A stretch of 64,000 nt of DNA from the NCBI GenBank assembly GCA_021030905.1, contig JAGFMI010000009.1, positions 1,054,001-1,118,000 on the forward strand. Direction: 5' to 3'. This document shows positions 30,511 through 42,115 of the stretch, in pieces. Numbering within the stretch: the first letter of the stretch is position 1; every line of letters begins with the position of its first letter. Source of the stretch: Pyrenula massariospora (lineage: Eukaryota > Ascomycota > Eurotiomycetes > Pyrenulales > Pyrenulaceae). The notes under the pieces are model-generated. The model was not told the origin of the DNA. It searched no databases and saw only the letters and a program-made list of their open reading frames with translations. Made by a program: the position numbers and the translations under genes.

Positions 30511-32095
30511 TCATGCGCTGTCTGCTGCAGCACTCTCACTTCGTCTGTCTATGACGGCCTCTTTCATGAATGGACTCCGAGATCTGATTTCTTTGCCCCA
30601 TTTAAGTACTGCAAAAGGAGTAGCAACGAGTGCTAGAGAAACGAACGCGAGAAGTGAGCTGGCCCATTGAAAACCGAGGTCCCTGTACAAGGCTGTCGCA
30701 GCAAGAGGAAGAAAAGCAAGAGAGGTATTCTCGACTAAACCCACGGCTCCAAGAGCACTTGCCGCATACTTGCTGTATGCATCGATAAGATAGTTTGCAA
30801 TGCTCACTACGACAGCGGTAGTTCCGAAACCAACCATAGCCAGGCCAACGGTAGGTGCCATCCAATGAATGATGGAGTATGATGTCCATCCATATATGAA
30901 CATCCCACAAGTGACACCAAAGAATCCTCCAATGACAGATGGATACAGTCTAGCCTCAGGGATGGGTGTACCTGGAGCTTCGGTATTTCGGGCAGCAGAA
31001 GCGTAGTACCAGCGATTGGTATACACGCAAAACCCCCAGCCAAGGATTTCTCCAATGACAATAGCAACTTGGACATATCCGGCCTGTACTGCATCCCAAC
31101 CGTAGAGCTCTCCATACACCTGCTCGACAGATTGGCTGAAAAGGTAAATTGTTCCAAGACTAAAAGCAGCCCAAAGAGCAGCAACGGAAACCACCGGTTC
31201 CGTACACAACATGTACAGAGGTCGTTGCACGCTCTTGACGACAACCTGATACAATGATGTATGATCAAGCTCCTCTACTGTGCACGCTTTCAGTCCTTCG
31301 TGGCGCAGTCGTTTGGCCTTGGCTAGCAAGATAACCGGACCACGGCTCTCAGGAAGTCCGATGATGAAGATAGGGAAACTTGCGGCCGTCCAGATTAATT
31401 CGATGTAACCAATCCAACGCCAAGAAAGGAACTGAAGTATAGAGGAACCAATGACTGGACCAATACTTGTCGCAGCAAGATATACCGTAACATAAAGACT
31501 TATCGGTACACTCCTGGCTTGATCTCCGTCAAAAACATTCGAAATGATCCCAGCGCAGGCATTGCTTAGGAGCTGAACGCACCCACCGCTAAAGAATCGA
31601 ACCACCACAAGTGTTGCAAAATTTTGAGCCAGGCCGACCGGGATCAGAAGACAGATAAAGAAGAAATAGGTGACCAGAAACACGGTACGCACTCCGAAAT
31701 CCTCCATCACAGGAAACAAGACAAGTGGGAACAGCGCACCACCTATCCCCCAGGATGTGATTGCCCAGTAGGAATCAGGAAATGTCGCATCGGAGGTATG
31801 AAATTCTTCATTGATGGCCTTGTGGGCAACCGAGATGATGGTTCCATTCATGGCCGAGACAAAGCTCGCAAAAAGACCAAGTCCGATTGCCCACCATTTC
31901 TTCCTTAGAGGCCAGTTGAATGGATCCCGTGGATCGTCTGGTCCACGCCAAGTGACAACCACGGTATCTGGATCATGGCAAGGCCCTTCGTTCCACAATT
32001 AGTCGGGACCAGTTCAAGAGCTCTCAGGCATTTGAAGACTAACATTCGGTAGAAGAGCCCAGTACCGGCTGCGTAGTTGTTTTGAACTCGTCCAT
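30511..32095 (-). CDS. MFS drug:H+ antiporter (DHA1-like)
   Basis: Two exons, 32044-32095 and 30511-31985, with a 58-bp intron (GTTAGT donor, GACTAAT branch site, CGAAG acceptor); the join recreates a Trp codon and gives 508 residues. The N-terminus MDEFKTTTQPVLGSS is soluble. WRGPDDPRDPFNWPLRKKW just before the first span is the usual lead-in of fungal DHA1 multidrug/polyamine transporters. About twelve hydrophobic spans follow, with GPVIGSSILQFLSWRWIGYI near span 5-6, the antiporter-type motif C region. It exports small molecules at the plasma membrane; substrate unknown. The long minus-strand frame alone lacks an ATG near its 5' end, which is why the small first exon matters. Divergent from a transcription factor, which may regulate it. 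Confidence 0.88.
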
Positions 32096-32875
32096 TACGA
32101 TGAGCACGTTTCCGAGGGTTGGTTAGCTGTAAAGACGCGTATTGACACCCCAAGATCTCGACGCGAACAGTGAGGTTGTACCACACTGTCGACAGTGGCG
32201 GCGGTAGCGATGATGGTGAAGCTCGTCTGGTGAGAAAAAGAGGTGGTAGGAAGAAAACATAAAAACTGATGTAGAGCCATCTGGGGGCTTATAAGAACGA
32301 TGCAGGTGACAGGCTCGATCAATGGATCGATAGGAAATGGAGATGAAATCAGTGAGACAGAAGAGAGGTGGAGCGGTGGCAAGAGGTCTGTCACAAGCCA
32401 GACTACGCATTGCGAAAACCGTCGGAGTCGGAGTCGGAGCAGGAAAATGTGAGTGGAGAAGCCTCTCTAAGACCTTTCAATTGAGAGACCTTCCCAGACA
32501 ATACAGCTCCTTACCGCACTGAAAATGAAAATTACCTATTTTGCTCAGGCGCAAAGGGTAACTACGAAACCGGTAATTCTACAGATTAGGTAGGAGGCCA
32601 ACTTTGGAAAGAGTCTGCGGGGTCCGCGATACCGCTCGCTAAGCTTGGGAGTAACCGTAAACGAAGAATGCTCAAGAAAGCGGTTAGACCAACCTCCACT
32701 GCAGGTTCCTCATGATATCCACTCATGGCTGCATATCGCCACTTTTTATGAGTCCCATTCCTGTCTGCTACTTTACAAAAAATTACGCCTGTACCAATAG
32801 ATATGGTCATAACCTCGATACGGATATTATGACCAATCGAGCAACGCCCGTCTAGGTTTTTATCGAACCCCTAAT
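32096..32875. promoter_or_regulatory. Divergent promoter region between MFS transporter and regulator
   Basis: 780 bp between opposite start codons. It includes a short GGAGTC-type tandem near 32424-32440. No zinc-cluster coding segment was found in the frames I read. Confidence 0.4.
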
Positions 32876-34850
32876 ATGCAGCTATCTTGGCAGCCAGGAT
32901 TTTCTCTGTCCAGGAAGCCTGTGAGAAGATCAATCACACACAGGACTAAACGAAGAAGATCAGGAAATATAGACAGAACACAGCAATTCGAGTTCATCGT
33001 AGAGCGACCTGTGGAAACTTGTAAGCCAAGGTATTCCCCATCAGTCACGCCGTCAGAAGCGTCTGTTAAACCGACCACTGACCGTCAGGCAAGTTTAGGC
33101 CCTAAGGATACTAGTCTGACCCTCGCCAATCATTCCAATAATAAGCATTCTGTTGTTTCAGAAGAACATGGGACTCATTCCCAAGTTGAAACTCTTGAAG
33201 GAACCGGAAATTCTCTCAGGACGCCGCTCTGGGCATCGAGTGATACATCACTAATCGGAAGCGGTGAATCTCCTAACTTGGACACGATTTCTACAACGAC
33301 CGATCTTATCCCGTACCCGCGAAACAACGAAGATCGACATGCGTCCTCTATAAGCAACGGACAACTGCAGATATTAAAGGGGAGTAATACCGACCTTAGC
33401 ACCTCCTATGAATGGCCGAGTCTAGTTTCCGCTGTGAAGCCAAGTTCCGCGGCAATCTCGGACATACCCAACTTGTCAAATCCTCCTTCTATCTCTATAC
33501 CTTCAAGCGTACTGTACAGTAGCCTTTCTCAACGGTTCAGGCCGATCCTCGATAGATGTATACTTGTTCCACCTCTTTCCGCTTTTGTCACAGCCCACTA
33601 AAAAATTCTAGACGACGGGGAGTTTTGCAAAATCCCATTGACGACTGACCTACGATTAAATCCCTTTCGATGCCGCACAGACCTCGACTCAGAACCCATC
33701 TTTCTAGTCCACTCTGTGATGGCTCTGGCGGGTCATCACGTCGAGAGTCCATCAACTCTAGATCATCGCCATGCAGCGCTTCAACTGCTCCGAAAGAACC
33801 TCGACACGTATACTAATACTAGAGCTTATCATTCCGTGCTTGATTCCATCATTATCCTATTCTCACTAGATGTGAGTTAAAACCTCGTACCCCTCAGACC
33901 CATTCCAGGCTAACCGTGAATACCAGGAAACTCAGTCCCTCCTTGGAAACTGGAGTACACATCTTGTGGGTGCCTATAGCCTACTCGAAGCTTGTGGTGG
34001 AATCAAAGCGTGGGCCTCGTCCCCCAGGGCAGAAGTTCAAGTAGGAATGCTCACGTGGTACATGCAGCCCATTGCCGATCGTCTCTTCATTCCATCTAAC
34101 TCTCTACCTAGGTGGGACGCAATCCTCAGCCTCCTATCCAGAGAGGACTGCATCTTCCCATACACCTACTTCTCAGCCATCCTCCCCAACCACACCGGCC
34201 ACCAATGGGACTACTTCAACCTCTGCGGCTGCCCCCCCTCCCTCGTCCAGCTCGTAATGCGCCTAGCCCGCCTCAGCGCCGAAAAGCAAAAATGCACCTC
34301 CATGCCGCACGTCACCTTCTCCCCCACCGCGATCTCCGAAATCTCGCACTCCCTCGCGTCCTGGCAGCACCACCACGCCTCCCCCGCCCCACCCTTCCCC
34401 TCCGAAGAACACATCCACCAAGCCACAGACCGCCTGCACTGCTCCTCAGCCTGGCGCTCCGGCCTCCTCCTCTACATCTACCGCGTCTTCCACTGGACGC
34501 CCGGCACCACCCCCCCACCCCGCATCCCGTACCTCGCACGCCTCGTGCTCGACCACGTCTCCGCCTGCCGCTCCTCAAACATCGTCTCCAAGCAGGCCCT
34601 GTTCCCGCTCTTCCTGGCCGGCTGCGAGCTGAGAGACCGGTCGGCGCGCAGGCGCGTCGTGGAATGCTGCGCTTTCTGGGATGAGAGGACGAGGTATCAT
34701 CTGTTCGGCGGCACCATCGGTTTGCTGGAGGAAGTGTGGGCGGAGCAGGAGACGAGGGGGTTTGAGAACGTGTGGTGGGGGCAGGTGGTGGATCGACGGC
34801 ACAAGGATGGGTCGGGGTGTCTGTTGCGGATGAGGCTTTGCTTTGGCTAG
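32876..34850 (+). CDS. Fungal_trans_2-type transcription regulator, no visible zinc cluster
   Basis: Three exons, 32876-33557, 33612-33871 and 33927-34850, with 54- and 55-bp introns; phases close to 621 residues. The middle and C-terminal part follows the pattern of the fungal-specific regulator domain of the acr-2/Fungal_trans_2 type: FLVHSVMALAGHH, LQLLRKNLDTYTN, SIIILFSLDETQSLLGNWS, HLVGAYSLLEACGGIKAW and later LLLYIYRVFHW. The N-terminus is basic (HRTKRRRSGNI, then QQFEFIVERP), as often found just after a Zn2Cys6 cluster, but the six cysteines themselves are not present. Either an upstream exon was missed, or the DNA-binding module is lost. Probably nuclear, and a candidate regulator of the divergent MFS gene. 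Confidence 0.8.
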
Positions 34851-35330
34851 GTAGTCAGGAGATGTATATACCTCGCTTATCTGCTGATGTTCCGTGGGGC
34901 GATCGTTCAATACATTCTGGACTATGTGCGTTGCATCCTCTATTTTCGGCCTTTGGTGTGAGCCCTTTACGTTTGGGTTCTTGTAGAGGCTCCTATTTCT
35001 TGTAGGAATAGAACGTATCCAGTTAGATCTGTGGTACCCCCCATGTCTAGTTATGGAGAAGAAGAAGGGTGGAGTCTACAAATAGTCCCGAGAGCCTTTA
35101 CTGCGTACAGTCACACTCCAGATCCTACTTCATCCCTTAGTTCTGTAATATACATACATTCATTCATGACCTCGCAGTACGAGCTGGGTATAACTTGGAG
35201 TGATTCGGAAGCCTCAGCGCTTGATTATCTTCCATTGTACTTCTGACCCCAGCCTATCGTACTGTCTTCCTTCTTAGAAGATAGAACCCCGAAAAACGCC
35301 AGGCTAACCATGCACTCACTCCACCTCTTT
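34851..35330. other. Intergenic region
   Basis: 480 bp between convergent genes. Nothing recognised. Confidence 0.45.
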
Positions 35331-36941
35331 TCAAAACATTGTCCTATACCTCCCATTCGTCTCATCATCACCGGATGTTCGTGCGACACCAATCGCTCTC
35401 TCATCGATCGGACTCTCATCATAATCGCCCTGCTCTTGTTGTTGCTTCACCCAACCATCTGTCCGGTCGTCATATACAAAGGTCTGTGGGCTCATGCCCG
35501 CCTCTCTCTCCGTCTGATCTGGAGGCTGAAAGTGCCATTGCTGCTGTGGCTGCATCGGAGGCTGTTGTACAGGCTGTACTGGTTCGTCTCTTCTGATAGT
35601 GGGGAGCGGGATCTCATTCTGCGTTCTCAACGCCTTCATTCGTGCCGGCTGCGGAATAGACAGAGTAGGCGCCACAAAGTCTTGCCTCGCCACGGTTTGA
35701 GGGTGCATGTATTGTAAGCCAAAGTCTGTGGTTGCTGGGGGTGGACCTGGTGGAGGTGGAGGGAAATACTGCTCATGGACTTGCACGGGCTCTTTCTTGT
35801 CGTCAGATGGATAATTTGCTGGTACTTGCGCAAAAGATGTATGATTGAAGGATTTGGCCTGGATCGGAGACATGTTGTCGAAGGACTTGCCCCAAGCCGT
35901 TGGGCTGGCAGCACTGACAGGTGTATCATGGATGCCGCCGCCTGGCGTGGTGGGAGACATGCCAACCCAATCTCCAAGATAGCGTTCGTGGACACGCTGC
36001 ATAGCACCGCTAGCTTTGGCCTGGCGTCTCCGCCGGCGGACAAGCATATAGCAGCAAAAGCAGGTAGATATCGTGAGGATAAGAAACACTACAATCGGGA
36101 GAGCGACCATGAGCGGGAAGAGCTTGGGTAAGTGTTTCGGCGGTGAACTGGAGAGGGAAGGCGGGGCGGATATAGCTGTTGACGAGAAGATAGAGGCTGG
36201 CGTAATTGGGAAAGATTCCCCGGAAAGCGGAGGATCTCTGCAGGCCGCATGGAGAGATTGGAAGACTAGGCAAATCGATTAGTCGAGCCTTTGTTCGAAT
36301 ATATCAAATGACAAGTATTGCTAAGAACGATGGTTTGAGCCGCTGTAGATATATATACTCACAATTTGACATGAACCGCTCATCGCTTGTCAGATTGAAA
36401 CAGCTCGCACACTTGTTGAGCGTCGATTCCACAAAATTTGGGCTATTGCAGAAATTGAGATCCGTGCTTTTCTGAGACGTATTTGTGATCCCCAACGTGA
36501 AAGCATTGGCAATGGTGGCGCAGGTAACCTGGCACGGCGTGGAAAGCGACTGCTTCGATGTAGGGAAATCATAGACGCAAGTCGAAACAGCATAACGTAA
36601 ATTGTCTTCGAAACTTCTGATCAGAAAGGTTCATATTTCTCGACATGGAGGCTAAACTTACACAATCCCCATAACACGTCTGTGTTTCCCGTTGAGTTGT
36701 CCACATGAGTGCTTCCCAGTTCGCAAGTCACGCAGTCCTCGAAGCGAGTCCCGTTCTGGGTGTTTTGGTATTCCACATCTTGACATACCACGTCGTCGCC
36801 GGTCGTTACATCAGGCGAGTTGCCACACCGCGCGGCACAAGGAGAATTCGGCGTGACATGAAGGGCGGAAGTGGTGGAGAGGAGGAGCAGTGCAAGGACG
36901 GACAGCATCGGGAGCGCTGACTGCTGAGCTAACAGCAGCAT
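35331..36941 (-). CDS. Single-pass Cys-rich surface protein (fungal 'LPXTG-domain' type)
   Basis: Three exons, 36662-36941, 36363-36605 and 35331-36265, with introns of 56 and 97 bp; the joins read GLYNLRYAVSTC and SNFFQSLHAACRD, both typical of the family, giving 485 residues. A signal peptide (LSVLALLLLSTTSALHV) leads a Cys-rich ectodomain with about twelve cysteines in residues 30-182, then a Ser/Pro stalk, one membrane span near 225-249 (VALPIVVFLILTISTCFCCY) followed by a basic stop-transfer run of arginines, and a cytosolic tail with polyproline (YFPPPPPGPPPATT) and Gln-rich parts. Such proteins are annotated as LPXTG-domain proteins in many ascomycetes; function unknown. A role in cell-wall sensing is inference from topology. 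Confidence 0.8.
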
Positions 36942-38129
36942 GTTTGCGACTGAGAGGCTGTGTCGCTCATGATCCAGATATCCCGTCTATGGCCAACTCA
37001 AAGAATCTCACTTTTGCAAGGCGACCAGAGACGAGGCTTGAGAATGAAGGTTGAGGAGGTGAGAGCCCAGCTGGGAGGTTCTCACCCACCAGCGACTCTG
37101 TGCATCGTCTATCATAAGAGGTCCATGTGCACCGGGATGTGCACGATTGGCGGATGCATGCCTGTCGCTGTGAGGGACAGGGTCCGGGTGTGGCCGCCAC
37201 GGCCGCTGCGGGCGATGAGGAACGGACGAGTGGTGTGGGAGCGTGGGGACAAGCACCGAATCATCGATGTTTAGCGATCGGTGACTGGGATGACGGGCGC
37301 CAGCATTCTGCGGCTAAAATAGTGATGGCACTGTGCCAACGCCCGTGGTCTGCCAATGAAAGAATCGGGGCCCCCAGGGCTGAGAGGGGAAACCCGCTGA
37401 AAAAGCTTGGGCGATCGCTACGAGCCTAGCTGGGCATGGCGCCGGCGCTTCGAGGCCGCTCCAACAGACAGACGCTCTTTTCCTTCCATATCAACTTCCC
37501 ATTTGGGTATATTGGTTGAATGTCGACCTATCCAATATCCCGAGAAGGGTCACTTCGAACAGGATGAGCGATTCACTTCCACAGGCTATCAGCCAGTAGC
37601 AACGTCAATTGCTTTTTGACACCTACGAGAAGTTCGCTCTAAGTCAAGATGCCTACCCTCCACTTTTCGCAATGCCTTCATCATTAAAATAACGAGAACT
37701 GTAACCAGAACAATCGGTGTGAACTCGCCCCCTTCTCATACTTAAACGCCCTTCTCATCACATGTATCGAGCTCTCATACGTTCCCTATCTAGATCTAGG
37801 CGCTGCGGCGCTAGCAGTCTCCATCTTTGATATGAGGAGTTAGGCGATACACCTCTCAGACACGAGCAATAAGCGCCGCGTCAATGTACCCTGGCCCAAG
37901 AATGCAGTATCCACACTCATTTCGCTGTTGACCTCGCCACGATTTGGTCTATCCAATAAATCCTTCTTGGTGACATGTATCGCCTGATTAACACCTTGAT
38001 GTCCTTTATCTAATGCCTAAAATTTGCCGATTATCACAACCCCCTAATGCAGGAACCAATGTCTACGCTCAGCCATGGTTGAAGCCACCAAGGACCATAG
38101 GGCATGCCTATAGTCTCACTCCTTCCATA
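36942..38129. other. Intergenic region, no gene seen
   Basis: About 1.2 kb between the start of the surface-protein gene and the stop of the HTD2-type gene. Open frames present are short and overlap one another without motifs. Confidence 0.45.
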
Positions 38130-39167
38130 TCACCACCCTTGAATATCCCCCTTCATACAGACCGTTCCATCATCACTTACCACTCTACAACCAACAGAAT
38201 TTTCCTTTTCGTCGCTTGTATCCACGATGACTCTATAGTCTTCTCCCGCATAGACTGGATTCGTTGCTCTGTATCTTACTTCTTTTGGTACTACTCCTTC
38301 TCCGCCTCCCTTGTTATCCCGCCACAGATCGACCATATTGATCAAATTCATGGGTCCATGGACCACTAGCCCTCGGTGACCCTCCACATTATGGCACCAA
38401 GGCTCCGAATAATGAATCTTGTGTCCATTAAAAGTCAATGCCGAAAACCGGAACAACGTGACCGGTGTCTGACAGAACCTCCTCACATTTTGCCCATGGG
38501 GTAGATCGTGCTCGCTCTTCACTGGCGGCTTCGGTACTATCATCGGAGGCTTCATTGGGTCCAACGCCTCCCGAAATATCCACTGTCGCCGGTCTACTAC
38601 CGCAATTCCGTAATTATTGGAAAAAGTCTTCTCAATCCCGACAACAAGCATTGGCTCTCCCGTCTTGCCAATCACTTTTGGTTCGCAGGACAGGACTTTT
38701 GTCGTCTCTGTGACTTCCTCACCTACCCGTAAGTAATTCCGCTCTTTCAGCTTCGGATCTGCGCCCGGCCAATGTACACTTCCACCGGCCCACATGCGCC
38801 TTGTGAACGGTGGATCTGGATTATAACTCTTGTCCGTGCCATCGAGGCCGAGTTCACTCTCGAGGAATGGGGCGGTAAAGTAGGCAAGGTGGTAGCATGG
38901 AGGGACCGGCGTTCCTACTCGAGGGCGTTCCTGCGTGAGGGATGGGGTGGGAGCCGAGGCGTACAGCTGCGGACGATGAAGGGTCAGAGAGAAGAGTTGC
39001 AGCTGATTTGCATCGATGAGCTGTCTTCGAATCTGAGGTGAACGGTCACGGAACTTGGACAGGAAAGCTTGGGTCACTTCAATTGCAGCGGTAGGATTCG
39101 CCTGGAGGACACGAGCAGTGGAATGAAAGGCACGGGCATGTTGGGCGCAAAGGCCGAGATAACCCAT
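38130..39167 (-). CDS. HTD2: Mitochondrial hydroxyacyl-thioester dehydratase, HTD2 type
   Basis: A 345-residue single-exon protein. The N-terminus CAQHARAFHSTARVLQ is a mitochondrial presequence. It has the MaoC/hot-dog two-half layout: an N-terminal half with PPCYHLAYFTAPFLESELG and RRMWAGGSVHWP, and a C-terminal half with the hydratase block LFRFSALTFNGHKIHYSEPW, where Asn and His of the FNGHxIHY motif are the family's substrate-site residues. The HRGLVVHGPM block follows. HTD2 acts in mitochondrial type II fatty acid synthesis, removing water from 3-hydroxyacyl-ACP, which supports lipoic acid formation. A mesaconyl-CoA hydratase-like annotation is common for relatives, so exact substrate is not certain. 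Confidence 0.9.
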   Translation of the reverse strand: MGYLGLCAQHARAFHSTARVLQANPTAAIEVTQAFLSKFRDRSPQIRRQLIDANQLQLFSLTLHRPQLYASAPTPSLTQERPRVGTPVPPCYHLAYFTAPFLESELGLDGTDKSYNPDPPFTRRMWAGGSVHWPGADPKLKERNYLRVGEEVTETTKVLSCEPKVIGKTGEPMLVVGIEKTFSNNYGIAVVDRRQWIFREALDPMKPPMIVPKPPVKSEHDLPHGQNVRRFCQTPVTLFRFSALTFNGHKIHYSEPWCHNVEGHRGLVVHGPMNLINMVDLWRDNKGGGEGVVPKEVRYRATNPVYAGEDYRVIVDTSDEKENSVGCRVVSDDGTVCMKGDIQGW

Positions 39168-39825
39168 ACTAGGAATGCATTAAAGAAGATTATCAGATTA
39201 GTCACGACTGTTCATCATTGTCATGCGAATCTCCCTTTTGCCTCGCTCCCAGCTCTTAAACATGATGTTTTAAATTCCTTTCACGTTAGAACTCCGCATG
39301 TCAGTTCTTGCCCCGCGCAACAAAATTGGAGACGCGGATCATCATTGACCCGTTAAGAAAGCACCTCACGTTATCCTATTGAGGAATTCTGTTCTTTCTG
39401 GCCACAATTGCATTTTGAGATGATCGAAGACCAACTGATGCGCGTGGTAATGGCCCCATGCTTGTTGATTGGTAGAAAGAACCTGTGAGCCTTTGTTTCA
39501 AGTACAATGACGCATTGTAGAAGTATTACATCTAACAGCTCTTGACTTCTTCAAGTTCAACAACTTTCAAGCGGATGTTGGCACGCACTATTTTTGAAGT
39601 GCAAATCACAGATCTGCCTGCTGAAGTTGGTATTCATGAACTCAACTTACATGCTAGAACACAACGAGATGAGAGAAGTAACTTTTTAAGCTAAATGTGT
39701 AATGCATAGCAGCTCACCATGCATATAAGAGAGCAAATACTCTCGTTGCTTTCTTTCATCGTCCTAATTTCATCCTGTCTCGTGCTGATCCCTTCCGTTT
39801 GGCTCAATACCGAAATCTTTTTATA
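39168..39825. other. Intergenic, divergent promoters
   Basis: 658 bp between the HTD2-type start and the metallopeptidase start. A TATA-like TGCATATAAGAG at about 39719-39730, ~95 bp before ATG 39826, could serve the peptidase gene. Confidence 0.4.
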
Positions 39826-41064
39826 ATGCATTCATTCCTAGCGACATCGCTGATCATTTTAAGCATGCTTCTGGCCGAGTCTCAGGCAATGTGGATTGAC
39901 CCAACTTCGTGTCGTGGTAATGGCTCACCAGCGTTTTCGTTTCCGATATAAAATTGACTCTCTAGATGCCGACATCCAAAATATCCAAAGCTCGTTTGAA
40001 CAAGCATTCTTCAAGGCATACTACGCGCGTCGATTCCTCACTGACCCTGGACATTACGAATTAGGATGGACCCATAACAAGGCTGCCCTTCAGCAATGGA
40101 TATTTGGGCCCAACAGCCACGAGGCGTTGAGTATGTTCAGAGACGAACTCCAACAGTAGCAACGCCATATGCTAAGTTTTGTTCAGATTTCTACAACCGG
40201 CTGATGATGGCTGGCAACTGGAGGCAATGGACAAACGAAGAGCCCCATCACAACACTCCTAACGCAAACAACATCAAGATTTATTGTGACGAAACCCGTT
40301 TACGACCTAGGAGAAACCGCTATGGCGTCAATTTGTAAGAGAGCATTTGAACTACTGCATTATGTGAAGTCTCACGTATCCTCGCCCTAGGGCTTGGGAC
40401 AACAACAACAACATGTACGCGGATGGCATAAGATGGGGTGCTACTCCCTGTAGGAGGAGCATCACTTCTAGGTCGTTAGCATACACCTACAGCCTGGGCG
40501 AAATCTCGATTATCACATTCTGCCCCTCGTATCTCAACGCCGAACGTAGAGCTCCATACCATGGGATGAAAAAGATCGCCGCCTATGTCTGGAATACACT
40601 TGCCAACGCCGCAGAAAAGTCAGTGGCTGTCGCGACGGGGGCTAGCATTGATCGTGCTTACTCTTTCGTTGATACATGCCTTCATGAGGTATACGATCAC
40701 TTCTCAAGCTGATAGTGCGTTTAAGAAACTAATTGGACGTTCGTAGCTGACTCACACATGGCAAGGTGGTGCCTCGCTTGATGGAAATTTAACACCTGGC
40801 GGCTCTGGTAAAAACGATGGATATGGGTGGAAGAAGATTCGCGCCTTGGTCAAAACAGCCGATGCAAGAAGTGTTACTGGGTCACATGCCGCAGATTCCC
40901 TGACATATTTTGCTTTGTGTAAGTCATTTCTGAAACACCATGAAGACTGACATCTTTTAATGGACTTGATCAGAGGCTAATTGCTGCACATTAATTCAGG
41001 TCTCTACTTACTTGATAATAATCCTCGAGGACAAATAAAGGAAAATGGAAGGTTGATCAGATGA
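39826..41064 (+). CDS. Secreted zincin metallopeptidase-like protein (M35-related)
   Basis: Six exons by hand: 39826-39916, 39966-40130, 40187-40334, 40391-40688, 40747-40918 and 41000-41064; introns of 49-81 bp all have GT-AG ends and phases close to 312 residues. The signal peptide is MHSFLATSLIILSMLLAESQ. The zinc site HELTH (residues 233-237) is assembled exactly across the fourth intron, which separates the HE and LTH codons. Downstream, GYGW and AADSLTYFALCLYLL match the region after the zinc motif in fungal M35/lysine-specific-type aspzincins, where a third ligand Asp is expected; the Asp in the NDGYGW or AADS segment is the candidate. It should be an extracellular protease; substrate unknown. 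The last exon join is the least certain. Stop codons in the introns make the gene invisible as one open frame. Confidence 0.72.
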
Positions 41065-41393
41065 GGCGTGACCCATGCTCAACCTGTCTCTCTCATATTG
41101 CATTTGTACAATTGTGCTGGCGTTGGGATATTTTAGGTCAGACAGGAGTTGAATGAGTTTGCAAAATAGAAGCGTGATTTAAAAACTCGTCAAGAAATAT
41201 CATTTGATGCCTCGGTTAGCGTGATGTTGTCCTCTAATAGCCGTCCTTTGAGGCCTTATTGCGACGTCACAACCCATGCTTGGAATTAGCCTGACGACCA
41301 TATCAGATCTCCTGAAAGGATGGGAAACGCTTGGTCAACGAAGAATCGAAGACCCTGATACCACTATGATACTGCATCCAAATGCCATATACA

Positions 41394-42099
41394 ATGAAAG
41401 CAGAAATCGCCTTCCTTTTCCCCATCATCCTTGTCTATCTGACCCGTCGCTTCCTTTCTATCCAGGACCTCTAAGAACAGTCCCCATTACTGCAATGCAC
41501 TGTCTATATCCTCTCCGAAGCAGCCTACAACATCAAACACCCACCTGCTCCTCTCCTCTACGCCAATTCTCTCGCAGGAGCGTACTACGCTGACACTCGA
41601 CACATCCGCGCCCGTGAGATTCCATCCCTATCATTCCCCGATCATGGGGCTTGTGGCCGCGGTACTTCACGCGAGATATGCCTGTACGTCTATGGCAATG
41701 TCCTTTATATCTGCATCGTTCTTGTCTCATAATCCACAAGATTGGGGGGATATTCTCGTCTGACTACTCATCTACCTTGCTGTCGTACTCTGGGTGGATG
41801 AACCGCTGCACGAACACCTGTTGGGTAGGTGGGTGACAGTGCAGGGGCGGTGTGAGGTGGAGTGGGAGAGACAGCATGCTGAAGTAGTGCGCGTCCTGGG
41901 GATTGGATGGGTCATGACCGCGGTATGGTTGGCTGGCTGGAAAGCTGTAAGGATTTCTTACCAGTATTGTGCTGGCTGGCTCGAGGGATGTGTACATTTC
42001 TATCACTATTGCGCTTGGCGGTATGGTTCTTGCTTCGGGCTCGCGATTCATGTGGAGAAGGGTGAGTCAAGGCGGTGTGTAGGTGCACTGCAATTTTAG
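41394..42099 (+). pseudogene. Possible decayed small membrane-protein gene
   Basis: From ATG 41394 the frame reads MKAEIAFLFPIILVYLTRRF, a plausible membrane anchor, then meets TAA at 41472; the same frame continues open to 41732 with protein-like composition (SEAAYNIKHPPAPLLYANSL). In another frame, 41765-42099 encodes hydrophobic stretches such as LLIYLAVVLWVDEP and GIGWVMTAVWLAGW. These could be exons of a multi-pass protein or a gene with disabling changes; I found no intron set that joins them cleanly, and no homologue came to mind. Confidence 0.25.
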
Positions 42100-42115
42100 C
42101 GCAGTCGGAGACGAT

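Noticed and set aside
34112-34684. A 190-codon Pro/Arg/Leu-rich plus-strand frame
   Set aside because: It is a frame-shifted shadow of the transcription regulator's third exon.
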